Assembly (NCBI GenBank): GCA_000434935.1
Contig: FR882201.1
Location: 16,684-25,553, forward strand
Length of the DNA: 8,870 nucleotides
Source of the DNA: Bacteroides sp. CAG:709
GTDB lineage: Bacteria; Bacteroidota; Bacteroidia; Bacteroidales; UBA932
Direction of reading: 5' to 3'
Position numbers and translations under genes: made by a program. Shown here one piece after another: positions 6,770 through 8,870 of this stretch (position 1 is the first letter of the stretch; every line of letters begins with the position of its first letter). The notes under the pieces are model-generated. The model saw nothing but the letters and a program-made list of their open reading frames with translations, was not told the origin of the DNA and searched no databases.

Positions 6770-8234
6770 ACTCCAGACAAACCAGACAGGAAGTCCCGGA
6801 TGTCGCTTTGACCGCCTCATCCACACGACAATAGAATCTGCCGGAAGCATAGCCGCAAACCGCTGCGACATGTTCTCCGGCAGTATTTTTTCCATCAATG
6901 CCGGGGCACACGATCACGACCGCCTCATCCTTCTCATCCACATTCAGTTTCATATCTGAAAAGATATCGCTCAGCTTCTTCCTGCCGCCAGTGCCGATAG
7001 GCCGCATCCAATCACCTGAATTCCAGCCTCTTATAAGGAAAGGGAACTTCAGTTTCTCCGCATCGGCCGCCAATACGGATGACGCTGCAAGACGACGTGC
7101 CACGGCAGCGGCATCACCCTCCGCAGACCTCAACGACACCTTCAGCCGGCAATTCCGGAAAGAATACAACGACTCCCCTTCCACCGTCATACAAACCTCA
7201 CTCTCAACCACTTGCGGCAGCCCTGAAATCCGCCCGCGCCTACCGCCGATATCCGATTTCTTGACAATGAAGAAGTCACCGGCCGTCAATATCCTATAGC
7301 CCTGGGCAATGAATTCCTTTCCGGAAAATGTCCCGTCACTGTTCAGAAGCGACATGACAGGATCCAATGTCGCCGACCGGAATCCGAACGGTTCCAGCAG
7401 ACGGTAAAGTATATATTCCCAATGAGTTTCTTTTCTGAGAGCGGAAACATTGACCCTCAGGCACTCCCCCGCCTCGGGCATTGCGCACACACGCGGTTTG
7501 GCAGCATTGAAATAATCCTCGGCGATAGCATTTTCCTGGGCGAAAGCCCGCATCTCGCGCCCGAAGGTCTTGAGGAACGAAGGATTCAGACTCTCGAACA
7601 CGGGGAACACCAAGTGCCTGATTTTGTTGCGCTTATATATGGTCTCGGCATTGGTCCGGTCGTCATGGTACTCCGCATGGCATTCATTGACGAAGGCATT
7701 GATCCGGTCGCGCGAGAAAGCCAGAAGCGGGCGCACCAGACGGACGCCTTCAAGGCTCTGCTGCGACACCGGGACGTTGGACACCGGCTTCATGCCAGTA
7801 ATGCCGCGCAGCCCCGTTCCGCGAAGGAGGTTAAGCATGAGCGTCTCGGCATTGTCATTCGCGTTATGTGCCACAGACACAGCATAATAGCCGTGTTTCA
7901 GACAGAGCGAGGCGAACCAGTCATAACGCAGTTCGCGCGCCGCCATCTCGATACTATGCGAGTGCTCCGATGCGTACCGCTCCGTATCGAAATCCACGGA
8001 ATGGAACACGACGCCATGGGATGCCGCCCAGCAGCGTACAAGTTCCGCGTCAGCATCACTTTCCCCGCCGCGCAAATGGAAATTGCAATGCGCTACCGCA
8101 ATGTTGCCCTTCCAGCTGCTATGCGCGAACAGCTCCGCCATGCAGATGGAGTCGACCCCACCGCTTACAGCAAGAAGGGCTGTTTCCCCTTCAGGAATCA
8201 GCCCCACCAAAATCTTGTCAAATTCTTTCTGCAT
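6762..8234 (-). CDS. tilS: tRNA(Ile)-lysidine synthase TilS
   Basis: Complete 490-residue cytoplasmic ATP-dependent enzyme. It attaches lysine to C34 of the CAU-anticodon tRNA(Ile), changing decoding from AUG to AUA and charging from Met to Ile; it is essential in nearly all bacteria. The N-terminal PP-loop is SGGVDS at 24-29. It is followed by AHCNFHLRGGESDAD (48-62), AHNANDNAETLMLNLLRGTG (122-141) with GLRGITGM, and the tRNA-contact region with DDRTNAETIYKRNKIRH (191-207). A middle domain extends to about 330. The C-terminal TilS_C domain is clear from 398: IRGWNSGDWMRPIGTGGRKKLSDIF, with its key Gly-Gly-Arg-Lys-Lys. The ATG lies 2 bp after the upstream DUF3078 stop, so the two are probably co-transcribed; the only ribosome-site-like bases are a short AGG. 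The HNANDN version of the usual HHxxDD segment is discussed as a finding. The gene converges with sppA. Confidence 0.97.
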   Translation of the reverse strand: MQKEFDKILVGLIPEGETALLAVSGGVDSICMAELFAHSSWKGNIAVAHCNFHLRGGESDADAELVRCWAASHGVVFHSVDFDTERYASEHSHSIEMAARELRYDWFASLCLKHGYYAVSVAHNANDNAETLMLNLLRGTGLRGITGMKPVSNVPVSQQSLEGVRLVRPLLAFSRDRINAFVNECHAEYHDDRTNAETIYKRNKIRHLVFPVFESLNPSFLKTFGREMRAFAQENAIAEDYFNAAKPRVCAMPEAGECLRVNVSALRKETHWEYILYRLLEPFGFRSATLDPVMSLLNSDGTFSGKEFIAQGYRILTAGDFFIVKKSDIGGRRGRISGLPQVVESEVCMTVEGESLYSFRNCRLKVSLRSAEGDAAAVARRLAASSVLAADAEKLKFPFLIRGWNSGDWMRPIGTGGRKKLSDIFSDMKLNVDEKDEAVVIVCPGIDGKNTAGEHVAAVCGYASGRFYCRVDEAVKATSGTSCLVCLEFI

Positions 8235-8236
8235 GC

Positions 8237-8870
8237 CTAGCGTTTTCTGGATGCAATCGTATATGAGAATCCGAAGGCCAAAGACTCCTTGAACTGCACT
8301 GCCTTGCGTCCGTCAGGATATTTTTTCAATGTCTTGTCGGTCTTGACCATCACCTTGTCATCATATATGAGGTTGGTAGTCACCGTCAATGAGAAATATT
8401 TGGCGATTTTCCAGTCGAACCTGTTATCCCAGTTCACACGCAAATTCTGAGGATTGTCCAGATAATCGGAGAAGAGCACAAGCTGCGAGGTGTACTTGAA
8501 ATTGTCATTGATCTGCAGCTTGCCATCAATCTTGATCTGGGCACCGAACTCGAATCTGGCGGGACGGTAAGCATCTCCGCTGGACTTTCCGGCCACGAAC
8601 GCGTCATACTCATCCTTGTCTTTCCCTGCAAGTGCGGCAATGTCAGCTGCGCTCATGCCGTCGAACTTGTCATACTTCTTCTTTAACTCCATTCCGTATG
8701 ACTTCCTGAGGGTCTCGTCCGTAACGACTACGAAACCGCCGGTAAGAGGGGCGATGTTCACGGTCAGCCATTTGGTCGGGACCCAGTCAATACCGATTGC
8801 GATGTTCGTGTAGGCCGGAGATATGAATCCGGATTTCACTTTGCGACTGGCTTTCCAGTCACTCTTTCCC
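8237..8870 (-). CDS. DUF3078-family outer-membrane protein, C-terminal part (5' end outside window)
   Basis: The minus-strand frame is open to the right edge, giving 210 complete codons before a TAG stop. A GTG at 8839 is internal: the frame continues upstream with DWKASRK. The sequence matches the C-terminal part of the DUF3078 family of Bacteroidota: SGFISPAYTNIAIGIDWVP (13-31), VNIAPLTGGFVVVTDETL (37-54), then alternating amphipathic strands (FEFGAQIKIDGKLQI, TSQLVLFSDYL, VNWDNRFDWKIAKYFSLTVTTNLIYDD) and a last strand FKESLAFGFSYTIA before a basic tail. The pattern suggests an outer-membrane beta-barrel; the signal peptide is beyond the window. Residues about 58-98 form a hydrophilic, partly helical insert (MELKKKYDKFDG, ADIAALAGKDKDEYDAFVAG), likely a loop between strands. 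Molecular function is unknown for the family. It sits 2 bp upstream of tilS, so the two genes are probably in one transcript. Confidence 0.88.
   Translation of the reverse strand, partial: GKSDWKASRKVKSGFISPAYTNIAIGIDWVPTKWLTVNIAPLTGGFVVVTDETLRKSYGMELKKKYDKFDGMSAADIAALAGKDKDEYDAFVAGKSSGDAYRPARFEFGAQIKIDGKLQINDNFKYTSQLVLFSDYLDNPQNLRVNWDNRFDWKIAKYFSLTVTTNLIYDDKVMVKTDKTLKKYPDGRKAVQFKESLAFGFSYTIASRKR

Noticed and set aside
6756..6775. TGGAG/CTCCA inverted repeat spanning the sppA-tilS junction, considered as a bidirectional terminator
   Set aside because: A 5-bp stem with a 10-nt loop and no T-run on either side is too weak to support the call.
6877..6904. Inverted repeat CCGGCA/TGCCGG with a T-run, considered as a terminator for sppA
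   Set aside because: The stem is only 6 bp, the T-run is in the 16-nt loop rather than after the stem, and it lies within tilS coding sequence.
7422..8240. A 272-codon open frame antisense to tilS
   Set aside because: It overlaps the catalytic domain of TilS, whose motifs are all on the other strand. The translation is rich in Arg and His as expected of an antisense shadow, and has no signal or domain.
8237..8839. GTG at 8839 as the start of a 200-residue DUF3078 protein
   Set aside because: The frame stays open to the window edge with family-like residues upstream, and a DUF3078 protein needs a longer N-terminal part with a signal peptide, so the gene is partial here.

Overview
The window looks like a chromosomal segment of a member of the Bacteroidota, most likely order Bacteroidales. 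The evidence is a SusC/SusD outer-membrane uptake pair with a third surface lipoprotein, a DUF3078-type outer-membrane protein (a family I know from Bacteroidota), a 67K-type SppA, and a TAnnTTTG promoter element of the Bacteroidota kind ahead of sppA. Base composition appears roughly balanced. I cannot name a genus from this sequence alone.

Layout. Positions 2-4944 (+) hold the end of a nutrient-uptake operon. It comprises the C-terminal 424 residues of a SusC/RagA TonB-dependent transporter, a complete SusD/RagB lipoprotein, and a 694-residue lipoprotein of unrecognised family. The three genes are separated by 12 and 14 bp. No glycanase, peptidase or regulator of this operon lies in the window, so the substrate is unknown. 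A 58-bp gap (4945-5002) contains a good promoter candidate for the next gene. Positions 5003-6769 (+) encode a complete signal peptide peptidase SppA (588 aa).

On the minus strand, tilS (6762-8234) encodes tRNA(Ile)-lysidine synthase. It converges on sppA with an 8-bp overlap of the two 3' ends. Upstream of tilS, and only 2 bp from it, is the C-terminal part of a DUF3078 protein (8237-8870) whose start lies beyond the right edge.

How the genes work together. SusC and SusD would form the outer-membrane channel and its extracellular lid. The third lipoprotein sits where surface substrate-binding proteins (SusE/SusF or SGBP type) are normally encoded, and it carries a lipoprotein signal and beta-rich modules. 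SppA (envelope proteolysis) and TilS (essential tRNA modification) are housekeeping genes that adjoin the uptake operon but appear to be separate transcription units. Coding density is very high: there is no non-coding stretch over 60 bp. I saw no RNA gene, mobile element, CRISPR array or long repeat. The part least explained by known families is the large lipoprotein at 2860-4944.
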